Source: Kaistia adipata DSM 17808 (GTDB lineage Bacteria; Pseudomonadota; Alphaproteobacteria; Rhizobiales; Kaistiaceae). Taken from it: DNA of 64,000 nucleotides. Position 1 is the stretch's first letter, and each line of letters begins with the position of its first letter. Of this stretch, positions 19,734 through 27,282 are shown in pieces. A model generated the notes under the pieces. That model worked only from the letters and a program-made list of their open reading frames with translations. It was not told the origin of the DNA and did not search any database. A program made the position numbers and the translations under genes. The stretch is from NCBI RefSeq assembly GCF_000423225.1, contig NZ_AUHO01000007.1:124001-188000 (forward strand), written 5' to 3'.

Positions 19734-19899
19734 TCGTCCACTCTTCCCTCTTCGCGCGGCCCAGCCACGCACCTTCGCGGTGGCGATACTGGTAAGGCCC
19801 ATACGGTCATCAGACAACCCGTCTTGCGCGCTTCCGCAGTGGCGCTCCCGGGTTGTTCGCTTATAAGGACAGGATCTTTCCCGCTTACGGACATGGTTC

Positions 19900-21003
19900 A
19901 TGGCCCTCAACACGATTGAAGAAGCCGTAGCGGCGATCGCCGCGGGTGAACTGGTGGTCGTCGTCGATGACACGGATCGCGAGAACGAGGGCGATCTGAT
20001 CATGGCCGCGTCGAAGGCGACGCCGGACAAGGTCGCCTTCATGATCCGCCATACCAGCGGCATCATCTGCGTGCCGGTGCTGGCCGACCGCGCCGAGGCG
20101 CTGCACCTGCCGCCGATGGTCGCCAACAACCGCGATCCGATGCGCACCGCCTTCACCGTGACGGTCGACTACAAGGTCGGCCTCACCACCGGCATCTCGG
20201 CCGAGGAGCGCGCCAACACCATCCAGGCGCTCGCCAACGACAATTGCACCGCGTCGGATTTCCTCCGCCCCGGCCACATCTTCCCGCTGATCGCCCGCGA
20301 GGGCGGCGTGCTGATCCGTTCCGGCCACACCGAGGCGGCGACCGATCTCGCCCGCCTCGCCGGGCTGGAGCCTGCCGGCGTGCTGGCCGAGGTGGTGAAC
20401 GACGACGGCACGGTGAAACGCCTGCCCGAGCTGATCGAGTTCGCCAGGGAGCACGGGCTGAAGATCGTCTCGATCGAGGACCTGATCGCCTATCGCGCCC
20501 GCACCGAGAGCTTCGTCCGCGTCGTCGACAGCTTCCAGGTTCCGGTCGGCGGCCGCACCGCCACCACCTTCGTCTACGAGACGCCGTTCGATCCGCTGCA
20601 GCATCTCGCCATCGTCTTCGGCGACGTCGCCGAGCAGCCCGACGTGCTGGTGCGCATCCACCGCGCCAACCCGATCTCCGACCTGATCTCGCGCGGGCCG
20701 GATTCGAAGGGCTGGCTGGAGACGACGCTGCGCAAGGTCGGCGCCGCCGATCGCGGCGTCTTCGTGCTGATCCGCGACCCGATGGTGGTGCGGCCCGACG
20801 GCTCGGCCGCCGGCGACGGCGAGGAGCGCCACATGTCGGCGCGGCAGCGCAAGGAGCGCTGGCGCGAGATCGGCGTCGGCGCGCAGATCCTGCGGGATCT
20901 CAAGGTGCGCTCGATCCGCCTCCTGTCGTCGCAGGAGCGGCAATATGTCGGCCTGCAGGGCTTCGGCATCGAGATCACCGGCTGGGAGCCCGCCGCCGGA
21001 TAG
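19900..21003 (+). CDS. ribB: 3,4-dihydroxy-2-butanone-4-phosphate synthase with degenerate GTP cyclohydrolase II-like domain
   Basis: A 367-residue RibBA-type fusion. Residues 1-200 form the RibB domain, which makes the four-carbon riboflavin precursor from ribulose 5-phosphate; [19 protein letters not shown] and [10 protein letters not shown] are intact. The C-terminal domain (about 205-367) resembles GTP cyclohydrolase II but lacks the cysteine zinc site: the stretch [14 protein letters not shown] that should carry it has no Cys. Cyclohydrolase activity is therefore unlikely, and a separate RibA is expected elsewhere. The 166-base leader shows no FMN riboswitch conservation. Divergent from the SDR. 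Confidence 0.92.
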   Translation: MALNTIEEAVAAIAAGELVVVVDDTDRENEGDLIMAASKATPDKVAFMIRHTSGIICVPVLADRAEALHLPPMVANNRDPMRTAFTVTVDYKVGLTTGISAEERANTIQALANDNCTASDFLRPGHIFPLIAREGGVLIRSGHTEAATDLARLAGLEPAGVLAEVVNDDGTVKRLPELIEFAREHGLKIVSIEDLIAYRARTESFVRVVDSFQVPVGGRTATTFVYETPFDPLQHLAIVFGDVAEQPDVLVRIHRANPISDLISRGPDSKGWLETTLRKVGAADRGVFVLIRDPMVVRPDGSAAGDGEERHMSARQRKERWREIGVGAQILRDLKVRSIRLLSSQERQYVGLQGFGIEITGWEPAAG

Positions 21004-21020
21004 GACTTCGGCCGCATCGC

Positions 21021-21046
21021 GGAACTCCACCCAGCGTTGTCGCATT
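21021..21046 (+). promoter_or_regulatory. Candidate EcfG promoter of the DUF1328 gene
   Basis: GGAAC (21021-21025), 17 bases, then CATT (21043-21046), 47 bases before the DUF1328 start. The -35 element is perfect; the -10 differs by one base from CGTT. The same GGAAC-N17-CATT form occurs before nepR. DUF1328 genes are common members of alphaproteobacterial stress regulons. Confidence 0.5.
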
Positions 21047-21092
21047 GAATGGGGGAGCGACCTTCGGGCCGCAAATCCATGGAGGGACTACG

Positions 21093-21257
21093 ATGCTGAA
21101 TTGGGCGATCTTCTTTCTCGTCGTTGCGCTGGTGGCCGCCATTCTGGGTTTTGGCGGTATTGCCGGAACGGCGATCGGCATAGCGAAGATCATCTTCGTG
21201 GTCGCGATCATCCTGTTCCTGATCTCCGGCGTGATGCACCTGATGCGCCGCGCCTGA
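21093..21257 (+). CDS. DUF1328 small membrane protein
   Basis: A 54-residue peptide with two hydrophobic segments (about 4-22 and 29-48) joined by a Gly-rich turn ([15 protein letters not shown]). This is the DUF1328/YtjA pattern. The function is unknown; members are often stress-induced. GGAGGG 9 bases upstream is a strong ribosome site. It lies between ribB and the ecfG locus and ends at a strong terminator. Confidence 0.88.
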   Translation: MLNWAIFFLVVALVAAILGFGGIAGTAIGIAKIIFVVAIILFLISGVMHLMRRA

Positions 21258-21274
21258 TCTTCCCGGCGCGAAGA

Positions 21275-21306
21275 AAAAAGGCCCCGCGATCTCGCGGGGC
21301 CTTTTT
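21275..21306. terminator. Strong bidirectional terminator
   Basis: A perfect 15-bp stem, AAAAAGGCCCCGCGA (21275-21289) and TCGCGGGGCCTTTTT (21292-21306), with a 2-base centre. A T-tract follows on both strands. It serves DUF1328 on the plus strand and the leftward ecfG transcript. Confidence 0.93.
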
Positions 21307-21310
21307 CATG

Positions 21311-21360
21311 GCAGGGGGACAGGGGCAGGGGGACAGGGGCAGGAGGACAGCGGCAGGGAT
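21311..21360. repeat. 14-bp tandem repeat at the 3' end of ecfG
   Basis: GCAGGGGGACAGGG occurs exactly twice (21311-21324, 21325-21338), then once with two changes (21339-21352), then in part to 21360. The array runs into the stop codon of the leftward sigma factor, so length changes would sit in its 3' untranslated region. Confidence 0.8.
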
Positions 21361-21905
21361 CAGCCGGAGCGGGCCGCCAAGGCGCGCTCGATTTCCCGGG
21401 CCGAGCGCTGCGCGGTCTCGACCGGGGGCAGGGGCACGCCGCCGCTCATCACTTCCTCGAGGCGGGCGCGGGCGCGCGAGACGCGGCTCTTCACCGTCCC
21501 GACCCGCACCTGGCAGATCTCCGCCGCTTCCTCGTAGGAGAAGCCGCTGGCGCCGATCAGCACGAGCGCCTCGCGCTGCTCGTCGGGCAGGAGCTGCATG
21601 GCGCGCAGGAAGTCGTCGAGCTCGAGATGGCTCTGCTGGGCGCCGAGATCGGCCAGCCGCGCCGCATGGACGCCCTCGGCATCCTCGACCTCGCGCCGCC
21701 GCTTGCGGCCTTCCGAATAATACTGGTTGCGCAGGATCGTCACGAGCCAGGCATGCAGGTTGGTTCCCGGCTGGAACTTGTCGCGATTGGCGAGCGCCCG
21801 CATCACCGTTTCCTGCACGAGATCGTCGGCGCGGTCGCGATTGCCGCTCAGGGAGCGGGCAAAGGCGCGCAGCATGGGAAGGGCTTCGACCAGTTCATTC
21901 TTCAT
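21360..21905 (-). CDS. ecfG: EcfG, general stress response ECF sigma factor
   Basis: A 181-residue group ECF15 sigma factor that directs RNA polymerase to GGAAC-N16/17-CGTT promoters. Region 2 (ADDLVQETVMRALANRDKFQPGTNLHAWLVTILRNQYYSE) and region 4 (LPDEQREALVLIGASGFSYEEAAEICQVRVGTVKSRVSRARARL) are complete. It is held inactive by NepR, encoded 99 bases upstream in the same direction, until phosphorylated PhyR takes NepR away. It ends at a tandem repeat and a bidirectional terminator. Confidence 0.95.
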   Translation of the reverse strand: MKNELVEALPMLRAFARSLSGNRDRADDLVQETVMRALANRDKFQPGTNLHAWLVTILRNQYYSEGRKRRREVEDAEGVHAARLADLGAQQSHLELDDFLRAMQLLPDEQREALVLIGASGFSYEEAAEICQVRVGTVKSRVSRARARLEEVMSGGVPLPPVETAQRSAREIERALAARSG

Positions 21906-22004
21906 GACGCTCTTCCTGGCAATGCCTGTCTTCGGCGCAATGCAATGGGCTTGGCATCAGTCGTCGGCCGGCTTGCCCCCAGGGCGGGGCCGCGGCCGCA
22001 AGGT

Positions 22005-22226
22005 TCATCCACGCCGCTTGGCGCTGTCGGAAGCCGCGGGAACCGGCGCGTCGTCGAGACGATCCAGCAACGACATGATGTCGTCGGGAAGCGGCTCGCT
22101 GAGGGCGCTGTCGAAGACGCGGCGCAATTGCCGGCCGATCCAGTCTTCCTTGTCGCCCTGCGTGCTCGGTTCCGATGGGGAAACCGAGCGCATCTCGGCA
22201 TCCTTCAACATGTTCGTCTTGTCCAT
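22005..22226 (-). CDS. nepR: NepR, anti-sigma factor for EcfG
   Basis: A 73-residue protein with the NepR signature IGRQLRRVFDSALSEPLPDDIMSLLDRL (residues about 28-55). It binds EcfG and, after stress, PhyR. The ATG at 22226 is chosen because the longer frame upstream crosses the shared promoter region. It lies upstream of ecfG in one leftward unit and is divergent from phyR, the standard arrangement of this system. Confidence 0.93.
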   Translation of the reverse strand: MDKTNMLKDAEMRSVSPSEPSTQGDKEDWIGRQLRRVFDSALSEPLPDDIMSLLDRLDDAPVPAASDSAKRRG

Positions 22227-22292
22227 CTTTTTTCCCTGAGTGCCCAAGGGCCCCGTCCTTCCGATACCGTGCAGTGCGCCTGCCGGATTGCC

Positions 22293-22318
22293 AATGCGGA
22301 AAGGCCGGGAATGGTTCC
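22293..22318 (-). promoter_or_regulatory. Candidate EcfG promoter of nepR-ecfG
   Basis: Reading leftward: GGAAC (22318-22314), 17 bases, CATT (22296-22293), about 67 bases before nepR. It would give autoregulation of the sigma factor. The -10 deviates by one base from CGTT. Its -35 sits back to back with that of the phyR promoter. Confidence 0.5.
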
Positions 22319-22329
22319 AGATTTTTTTG

Positions 22330-22354
22330 GGAACCGAATGCAACTTGCCACGTT
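22330..22354 (+). promoter_or_regulatory. EcfG promoter of phyR
   Basis: GGAAC (22330-22334), exactly 16 bases, CGTT (22351-22354): a perfect match to the EcfG consensus, 33 bases before the phyR start. With the nepR promoter it forms an inverted pair, GGTTCC and GGAACC, separated by a T-rich spacer (22319-22329). Confidence 0.87.
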
Positions 22355-22387
22355 CTGACCGGTATCGAGTTCAACGAGGGGGAAGCT

Positions 22388-23191
22388 ATGCCCGAAAGTC
22401 TGTCGCAGGCCCTGGCGCCGCATCTGCCACTGCTGCGGCGCTATGCTCGCGCCCTGACGGGAGGGCAAATCAGCGGCGACGCCTATGTGCGGGCCTGCCT
22501 GCAGGCGATCGTCGACGACCCCAGCGTTCTCGCCCGCGACATCCATCCCAAGGTCGCGCTCTACCGGCTGTTCCATGCCATCTGGTCCGGCACCCAGCTC
22601 GGCCCCGACGCCGAGATCGCGGGACTGAGCCGGCAGGAATCGACGGCGCAGCAGCGGCTCGCCACCCTGACGTCCGAAAGCCGGCAGACGCTGCTGCTGA
22701 CCACGATGGAAGGCTTCTCCGACGCGGACGCGGCGGCGGTGATGGGCATCGACGTCAGCCGCATTCATCCGCTCTTGGAGGATGCGCTGGCCGAGATCGA
22801 CCGCCAGACGCGCACGCGCGTGCTGATCATCGAGGACGAGCCGCTGATCTCGATGGACCTTTCCGGCATCGTGCAGGAGCTCGGCCATGACGTCGCCGCC
22901 GTCGCGCGGACGCGCGACGACGCGGTCGAGGCGGCGGTGCGCGAGCAGCCCGGGCTGGTGCTCGCCGACATCCAGCTCGCCGACGGCTCTTCGGGCATCG
23001 ACGCGGTCAAGGACATCCTGTCCGGCTTCAGCGTTCCGGTGATCTTCATCACCGCCTTCCCACAGCGCCTTCTGACCGGCGAGCGCCCCGAGCCCACCTT
23101 CCTGCTGACCAAGCCGTTCGACCCCCGCACCGTGAAGGCGGCGATCAGCCAGGCGCTGTTCTTCAACTCCACGGCGTCGATGGCGGCCTGA
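22388..23191 (+). CDS. phyR: PhyR, anti-anti-sigma response regulator
   Basis: A 267-residue protein. Residues 1-130 form an ECF sigma-like domain that mimics EcfG (HLPLLRRYARALTGGQISGDAYVRACLQ), and residues 140-265 form a receiver domain. Phosphoacceptor Asp194 lies in VLADIQLAD, with the acidic pocket in IIEDEP and the Lys in LLTKPF. After phosphorylation it sequesters NepR and frees EcfG. It has its own EcfG promoter. The HWE kinase 170 bases downstream is the likely phosphodonor. Confidence 0.95.
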   Translation: MPESLSQALAPHLPLLRRYARALTGGQISGDAYVRACLQAIVDDPSVLARDIHPKVALYRLFHAIWSGTQLGPDAEIAGLSRQESTAQQRLATLTSESRQTLLLTTMEGFSDADAAAVMGIDVSRIHPLLEDALAEIDRQTRTRVLIIEDEPLISMDLSGIVQELGHDVAAVARTRDDAVEAAVREQPGLVLADIQLADGSSGIDAVKDILSGFSVPVIFITAFPQRLLTGERPEPTFLLTKPFDPRTVKAAISQALFFNSTASMAA

Positions 23192-23360
23192 TCCGGATCG
23201 GCCTGCTCCGTCCTGCCCGCCGGCGGGGAGCGGGCCGCTTGGCTGGTCAGGCAGGGGCGCGGCCGCCCCGCCAGGCGCCCGGTCTCCGTGGGGCCGCCCC
23301 GCGCCCGCCCGTTGCGACGGGGATCCTCGCCCGAACGTCTTCGATCCGGAAGGACAATCG

Positions 23361-25181
23361 ATGGATTGGTTGATGCCCCTTGTGCCGGGCGGGCTGGTCG
23401 GCCAGGAAGAAATCCTGCTGCGCGCGATCCCGCGCGCCCTGATCGCCGCCAGCACGCTCGCCATCGCGATCGCGGCCATCGTCTTCCTCGTCCGGCGACG
23501 CGACCTGCCGGGCGTCTACAAGCGCGTGGCGCTCGCCTTCGTGCTGCTGCTGCTCTGCATCACGCTGGTCTATGGCGTGGCGACCTATGCGCTGTGGTGG
23601 CCGTCGCCGAGTTTCCAGCCCGTGTTCGACAGCGTCGCCGCGGTGATCGCGCTGGTCGCCGTGTTCCTGATCCGCTTCGCGCTGCCGGTGTTGCTGGCGC
23701 TGCCATCGCCGCGCCAGCTCGAGCGCAACAACCAGCACCTCAAATCGGAGATCGACGCGCATATCGACACGATGCGCGAGCTGACCGAGATCCGCAGCGA
23801 TCTCGAGGAGAAGGTGCGCGACCGGACGCGCGAGCTGAAGGAGATCAACCAGCGCTTCGAGGCGGCGCTGTCCGGCTCCGACATCGCCGTCTTCACGCAG
23901 GATCGCGACCTGGTCTTCACCTGGGCCTACAACAATCCGCGCTTCGAGATCGGATCGGACCAGGTCGTCGGCAAGACGGATGCCGACCTGTTCTCGGACG
24001 AGGTCGCCGGCCAGGTCGTGGCGGCCAAGCGCGCGGTGCTGGCGAGCGGGCAGCGCGCGACGCTCAACGTCGTCGTCGAGACAGCCGACGGTGGCTCCCA
24101 ATATCTCCGGCTGTCGATCGAGCCGCTGCGCGACGGCGCCGGCGACACGATCGGGCTGACCTCGGCCGTCGTCGACCTGACCGAGCGGCACGATTATGAG
24201 ACTCGCCTGCACGCGCTGACCACCAGCCTCGCGCAGGCCAATGCGCGCTTCGACCTGGCGCTGCGCGGTTCGGCGATCATGGTGTTCACCCATGACGCGG
24301 ACCTGCGCTACAACTGGATCTACAATCCCGCGACAGGCCTCGTTCCCGAAGACATGCTCGGCCGAACCGACGCCGCGATCTGGCCGCCCGATGTCGGCAG
24401 GCCGATCATCGCCATGAAGCGCGAGGCGGTGGCCACCGGGCAGCCGCAGCATGGCGAGATCGTCATGCCGCTGGCCGGGGCCGACCGTCATTTCCAGGTT
24501 CGCATCGAGCCGATCCTCGCCGGCGACCACGCGATCGTGGGCCTGGCCGGCGTCGTCGTCGACGTCACCGAGACCCATCTGCAAGAGGCGCATCTGCGCC
24601 TCGTCATGCGCGAGCTGACGCATCGCTCGAAGAACCTGCTCGCCGTGATCCAGGCGATGGCGCGGCAGACGGCGGCGCGCTCGGACGATCCGCACACCTT
24701 CGTCGCCCGCTTTTCGGCGCGGCTGCGCTCGATGGCCGCGTCGCATGATCTCCTCGTCGCGCAGGAGTGGCATGGCGCGATCCTGCACGATCTCGTCGAC
24801 GTCCAGATTGGCCAGGCGATCGATCCGGGCTCGGAGCAGCTCAAGGTCGAGGGGCCCTTCATCAGCCTCCGGCCCGACGCGGCGCAGAACATCGGCCTCG
24901 CCCTGCACGAGCTGACGACGAACGCGTCGAAATATGGCGCGCTCTCGGTGCCGGGCGGCCGCATCACGCTGCGCTGGTCGATCCGCGACGGCAACCGCTT
25001 CCACCTGCGCTGGGAGGAGACGAACGGCCCCGTCGTCGTGCCGCCGGAGAAGACCGGCTTCGGCGTGACGCTGCTGGAGCGCACCGTCGGCCAGGCGCTC
25101 GACGGCGGGGTGAAACTCGCCTTCGCGCCCGGCGGCGTGGTGTGCGACATCGACATCCCGGCGAGCCACGTCCTCGCCTGA
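23361..25181 (+). CDS. HWE-family sensor histidine kinase with two PAS domains
   Basis: A 606-residue membrane kinase. Three hydrophobic segments (about 24-110) precede a short coiled coil (LEEKVRDRTRELKEINQR), two PAS modules (about 165-285 and 295-405), and the HWE core with phospho-accepting His421 in ELTHRSKNLLAVIQ. The ATP-binding part shows LALHELTTNASKYGA and LRWEE, which marks the HWE group. Next to phyR it is the likely input kinase of the stress response (PhyK-like). The second PAS shows NWIYNPATGLVPEDMLGRTD, a form often seen in such kinases; a bound cofactor cannot be inferred. Confidence 0.9.
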   Translation: MDWLMPLVPGGLVGQEEILLRAIPRALIAASTLAIAIAAIVFLVRRRDLPGVYKRVALAFVLLLLCITLVYGVATYALWWPSPSFQPVFDSVAAVIALVAVFLIRFALPVLLALPSPRQLERNNQHLKSEIDAHIDTMRELTEIRSDLEEKVRDRTRELKEINQRFEAALSGSDIAVFTQDRDLVFTWAYNNPRFEIGSDQVVGKTDADLFSDEVAGQVVAAKRAVLASGQRATLNVVVETADGGSQYLRLSIEPLRDGAGDTIGLTSAVVDLTERHDYETRLHALTTSLAQANARFDLALRGSAIMVFTHDADLRYNWIYNPATGLVPEDMLGRTDAAIWPPDVGRPIIAMKREAVATGQPQHGEIVMPLAGADRHFQVRIEPILAGDHAIVGLAGVVVDVTETHLQEAHLRLVMRELTHRSKNLLAVIQAMARQTAARSDDPHTFVARFSARLRSMAASHDLLVAQEWHGAILHDLVDVQIGQAIDPGSEQLKVEGPFISLRPDAAQNIGLALHELTTNASKYGALSVPGGRITLRWSIRDGNRFHLRWEETNGPVVVPPEKTGFGVTLLERTVGQALDGGVKLAFAPGGVVCDIDIPASHVLA

Positions 25182-25204
25182 GGCGGGAAGCCGGCAAAAA
25201 GAAA

Positions 25205-25221
25205 GGGAGCCGGAGGCTCCC
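25205..25221 (-). terminator. Terminator of the small stress operon
   Basis: GGGAGCC-GGA-GGCTCCC forms a 7-bp stem with a 3-base loop. On the minus strand it is followed by TTTCTTTTTG, so it ends the leftward three-gene operon. It may also serve the convergent kinase gene. Confidence 0.8.
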
Positions 25222-25245
25222 TGTCGCGTCGTCGGCGGTCCGGGC

Positions 25246-25587
25246 CTATCGCTTGCGCGAGAGGCCGCCGAGCAGGCCCATGGCGAAGGCGAGCGCGACG
25301 CTGGTCGTGCCGACCTCCTGGACCTGGCGGCGGTTGCTGCGCCAGTTGGCCACCAGCAGCACGATCAGGCCGAGGATCAGGAAGGCGCCGCCGACCACGA
25401 GCTTCGCCACCAGCGAGCCATAGGAGAGCGTCAGCGCCTGATAGCCGGCCGCGACGCCGAAGCAGAGGCCGATGATGATGAACACGCCGGCGACGGCGAG
25501 AAGGCCGGCCCGCTTCAGCGTTCGCATCGTGGCCTGCGTGGCGGCGGCGGCCGCCACGCTCGTCAGGGCCTGGAACAGGCCGCTCAT
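25246..25587 (-). CDS. Small two-TM membrane protein (phage-holin/DUF1469-like)
   Basis: A 113-residue protein with two long hydrophobic segments (about 27-51 and 60-82) and a basic NWRSNRR stretch after them. It looks like the holin-family envelope proteins that commonly accompany DUF883 (ElaB/YqjD) proteins in YqjE-like operons. It is the last gene of a three-gene leftward operon; the upstream gene overlaps it by 4 bases. Confidence 0.75.
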   Translation of the reverse strand: MSGLFQALTSVAAAAATQATMRTLKRAGLLAVAGVFIIIGLCFGVAAGYQALTLSYGSLVAKLVVGGAFLILGLIVLLVANWRSNRRQVQEVGTTSVALAFAMGLLGGLSRKR

Positions 25588-25889
25588 CGCCGGCCTATCA
25601 GCGCGCCGATGAAGAGGCCGATGCCCGCCGCGATCAGCACGGCCGGGACGGGGTTCTTGGTGATGTGGCTTTCGATGTCCTCGGCCGCCTGATGGCCCCG
25701 CCGGCGCGCTTCCTCGGCCGAGGCGCGGAAGGTCTCGCCCGCCCGGCCGGCCGCGTCATGCAGGGCTTCCGCCCCGGCGCTGGCCTGCTGCGAACCGAAC
25801 TTGCGGATGGTCTCGGTGAGCGAGGCCAGTTCGGCCTGGATGGCCTTGACCTGGTCGGAGAGGTCGGAACCGTCAGTCTTGGTCACCAT
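25584..25889 (-). CDS. DUF883 (ElaB/YqjD-like) membrane-anchored protein
   Basis: A 101-residue protein. A helical amphipathic region (about 8-75, LSDQVKAIQAELASLTETIRKFG and following) is followed by one C-terminal membrane segment (VPAVLIAAGIGLFIGALIGRR) with the family's GxGxxxGxxIGRR ending. E. coli relatives are stationary-phase, inner-membrane proteins that bind ribosomes. It overlaps the next gene by 4 bases and lies behind an EcfG promoter. Confidence 0.87.
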   Translation of the reverse strand: MVTKTDGSDLSDQVKAIQAELASLTETIRKFGSQQASAGAEALHDAAGRAGETFRASAEEARRRGHQAAEDIESHITKNPVPAVLIAAGIGLFIGALIGRR

Positions 25890-25910
25890 TTCGGCACTCC
25901 TGTACGTTGT

Positions 25911-26174
25911 TCAAGACTCGTTGGACTTGTCGAGCGGCTTATCCAACATATGAGGCTTGCCCGGCGATAAGTCGATATGCGTCAGCGCCGTGGCGAGCTC
26001 TATGGTTAGGTTTCGGTAAGCCTCGCGCTCGGCCTCCGGCACGAGGCGGGCGAGGCGTTGTACCGCACGCTTCCAGTGCAGCAGGGTCTCCGTCTTCTGG
26101 TCGTCCGTCAGTACATTGTCCGACACGATGTCGCGCGGTCGCTGGAAGCCGGCATAGCCGAGATACGCACTCAT
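25911..26174 (-). CDS. Unrecognised 87-residue protein, probable stress-regulon member
   Basis: I do not recognise this family. The protein is soluble, with no signal or membrane segment. It shows MSAYLGYAGFQRPRDIVSD, then a helical stretch (TDDQKTETLLHWKRAVQRLARLVPEAEREAYRNLTIELATALTHID) and a polar tail. It is the first gene of the leftward operon with DUF883 and holin-like genes, 42 bases downstream of a perfect EcfG promoter. Its arrangement argues for a real gene. Confidence 0.72.
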   Translation of the reverse strand: MSAYLGYAGFQRPRDIVSDNVLTDDQKTETLLHWKRAVQRLARLVPEAEREAYRNLTIELATALTHIDLSPGKPHMLDKPLDKSNES

Positions 26175-26215
26175 ACGCTTTCTTCCCCTGGATGATCCAA
26201 GCGACCCGCACTGAA

Positions 26216-26240
26216 AACGGGTGCTTCGGCCAATGGTTCC
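26216..26240 (-). promoter_or_regulatory. EcfG promoter of the small stress operon
   Basis: On the minus strand: GGAAC (26240-26236), exactly 16 bases, CGTT (26219-26216), 42 bases before the first gene. It is an exact consensus match and places the operon in the EcfG regulon. Confidence 0.85.
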
Positions 26241-26290
26241 CGAGGGCGTTGCAGCGTTTCGTCATGACGCGCGGCTGTTGCCGAAATGCA

Positions 26291-26320
26291 CGCGCCGCGC
26301 CGGAGGGCCGGCGCGGCGCG
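26291..26320 (-). terminator. Terminator-like hairpin after the polyamine-type importer operon
   Basis: CGCGCCGCGCCGG (26291-26303) pairs perfectly with CCGGCGCGGCGCG (26308-26320) around AGGG, directly after the stop codon of the leftward permease. The following T-rich stretch is weak (TGCATTTCGG), so termination may be incomplete. Confidence 0.65.
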
Positions 26321-26321
26321 G

Positions 26322-27281
26322 TCAGGCCAGGGCGCGGCCGGCGTCGGAGCCATGCCGGCGCCGGCGATGCTGCACGATCAGCATGACGAGGATGGCCGTC
26401 GCGATCACGGCGAAGGAGACGGCCGTGGTGACGGTGCCGAGCGCATAGATCACCGGTGTCGTGACGGTGGTGGTGAGGCCGCGCAGCGTCAGCGGCAGCG
26501 TGTTGACGGCGCCCACCGTCTGCGACGAGCGGGCGATCTCGTCGAAGGAGAGCGTGAAGCCGAACAGCGCGACGCCGATCAGCGACGGCGCGATCATCGG
26601 CAGCACGACATGGCGGAAGGTCTGCCAGGACGAGGCGCCGAGATCGCGCGCGGCCTCCTCATAGGCCGGGTTGAAGCGGTTGAAGACGGCGAACATGATC
26701 AGGAGGCCGAAGGGCAGCGTCCAGGTCAGATGCGCGCCGAAGCCGGAGGTGAACAGGCCCATCAGGGTCTGGAAATTGTCCTGGATGGCGATGCCGAGAT
26801 TGCCGAGGAGATTGGTCCAGGCGGTGGCGTTGTCGATATCGACGTAGCTGTCGACGAGGTGGTCGCCGAGGCCGGAGATGCCCTGGTTGAACAGCTGGAA
26901 CTCGAGCGCGATGCCGAGCGAGACGACGATCGACGGCAGGATGAGGCTGGCGATCGCCGTGAAGAACAGCAGGTTCGCCCCCTTGAAGGGGCGGCGGAAG
27001 GCGTAGCCCGCCATCACCGAGATCACCACCGTCGCCAGCGTGACGGCGAGGCCGAGCTTCAGCGAGTTCTTGAGCGCGTCGACGACGTTGGGCACGCCGA
27101 TGCCGGCCCACAGATTGTGGAACCAGTGCAGCGACACCCCGTTCATCGGGAAGGTCATGCCGCCGTTCGGGCCCTGGAACGACAGCACCAGGATGGTGAG
27201 GGTCGGGCCGTAGAGGAACAGCGTGTAGAGGGCGAAGACCGCCGACAGGAGATAGAAGGCGCGGGAGCGTCCCTCGGTCAT
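26322..27281 (-). CDS. ABC importer permease, PotC type
   Basis: A 319-residue inner-membrane permease of the spermidine/putrescine-type family with about six hydrophobic segments. The ATPase-docking EAA loop is EEAARDLGASSWQTFRHVVLPMIAP near residues 210-230. It is the last gene of a leftward ATPase-binding protein-permease-permease operon that begins at 30610. An insertion of about 40 residues (GISGLGDHLVDSYVDIDNATAW region) lies between the early membrane segments. Confidence 0.92.
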   Translation of the reverse strand: MTEGRSRAFYLLSAVFALYTLFLYGPTLTILVLSFQGPNGGMTFPMNGVSLHWFHNLWAGIGVPNVVDALKNSLKLGLAVTLATVVISVMAGYAFRRPFKGANLLFFTAIASLILPSIVVSLGIALEFQLFNQGISGLGDHLVDSYVDIDNATAWTNLLGNLGIAIQDNFQTLMGLFTSGFGAHLTWTLPFGLLIMFAVFNRFNPAYEEAARDLGASSWQTFRHVVLPMIAPSLIGVALFGFTLSFDEIARSSQTVGAVNTLPLTLRGLTTTVTTPVIYALGTVTTAVSFAVIATAILVMLIVQHRRRRHGSDAGRALA

Positions 27282-27282
27282 T

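Noticed and set aside
19734-19899. Possible FMN riboswitch before ribB
   Set aside because: None of the conserved FMN-aptamer blocks can be seen and the leader is too short.
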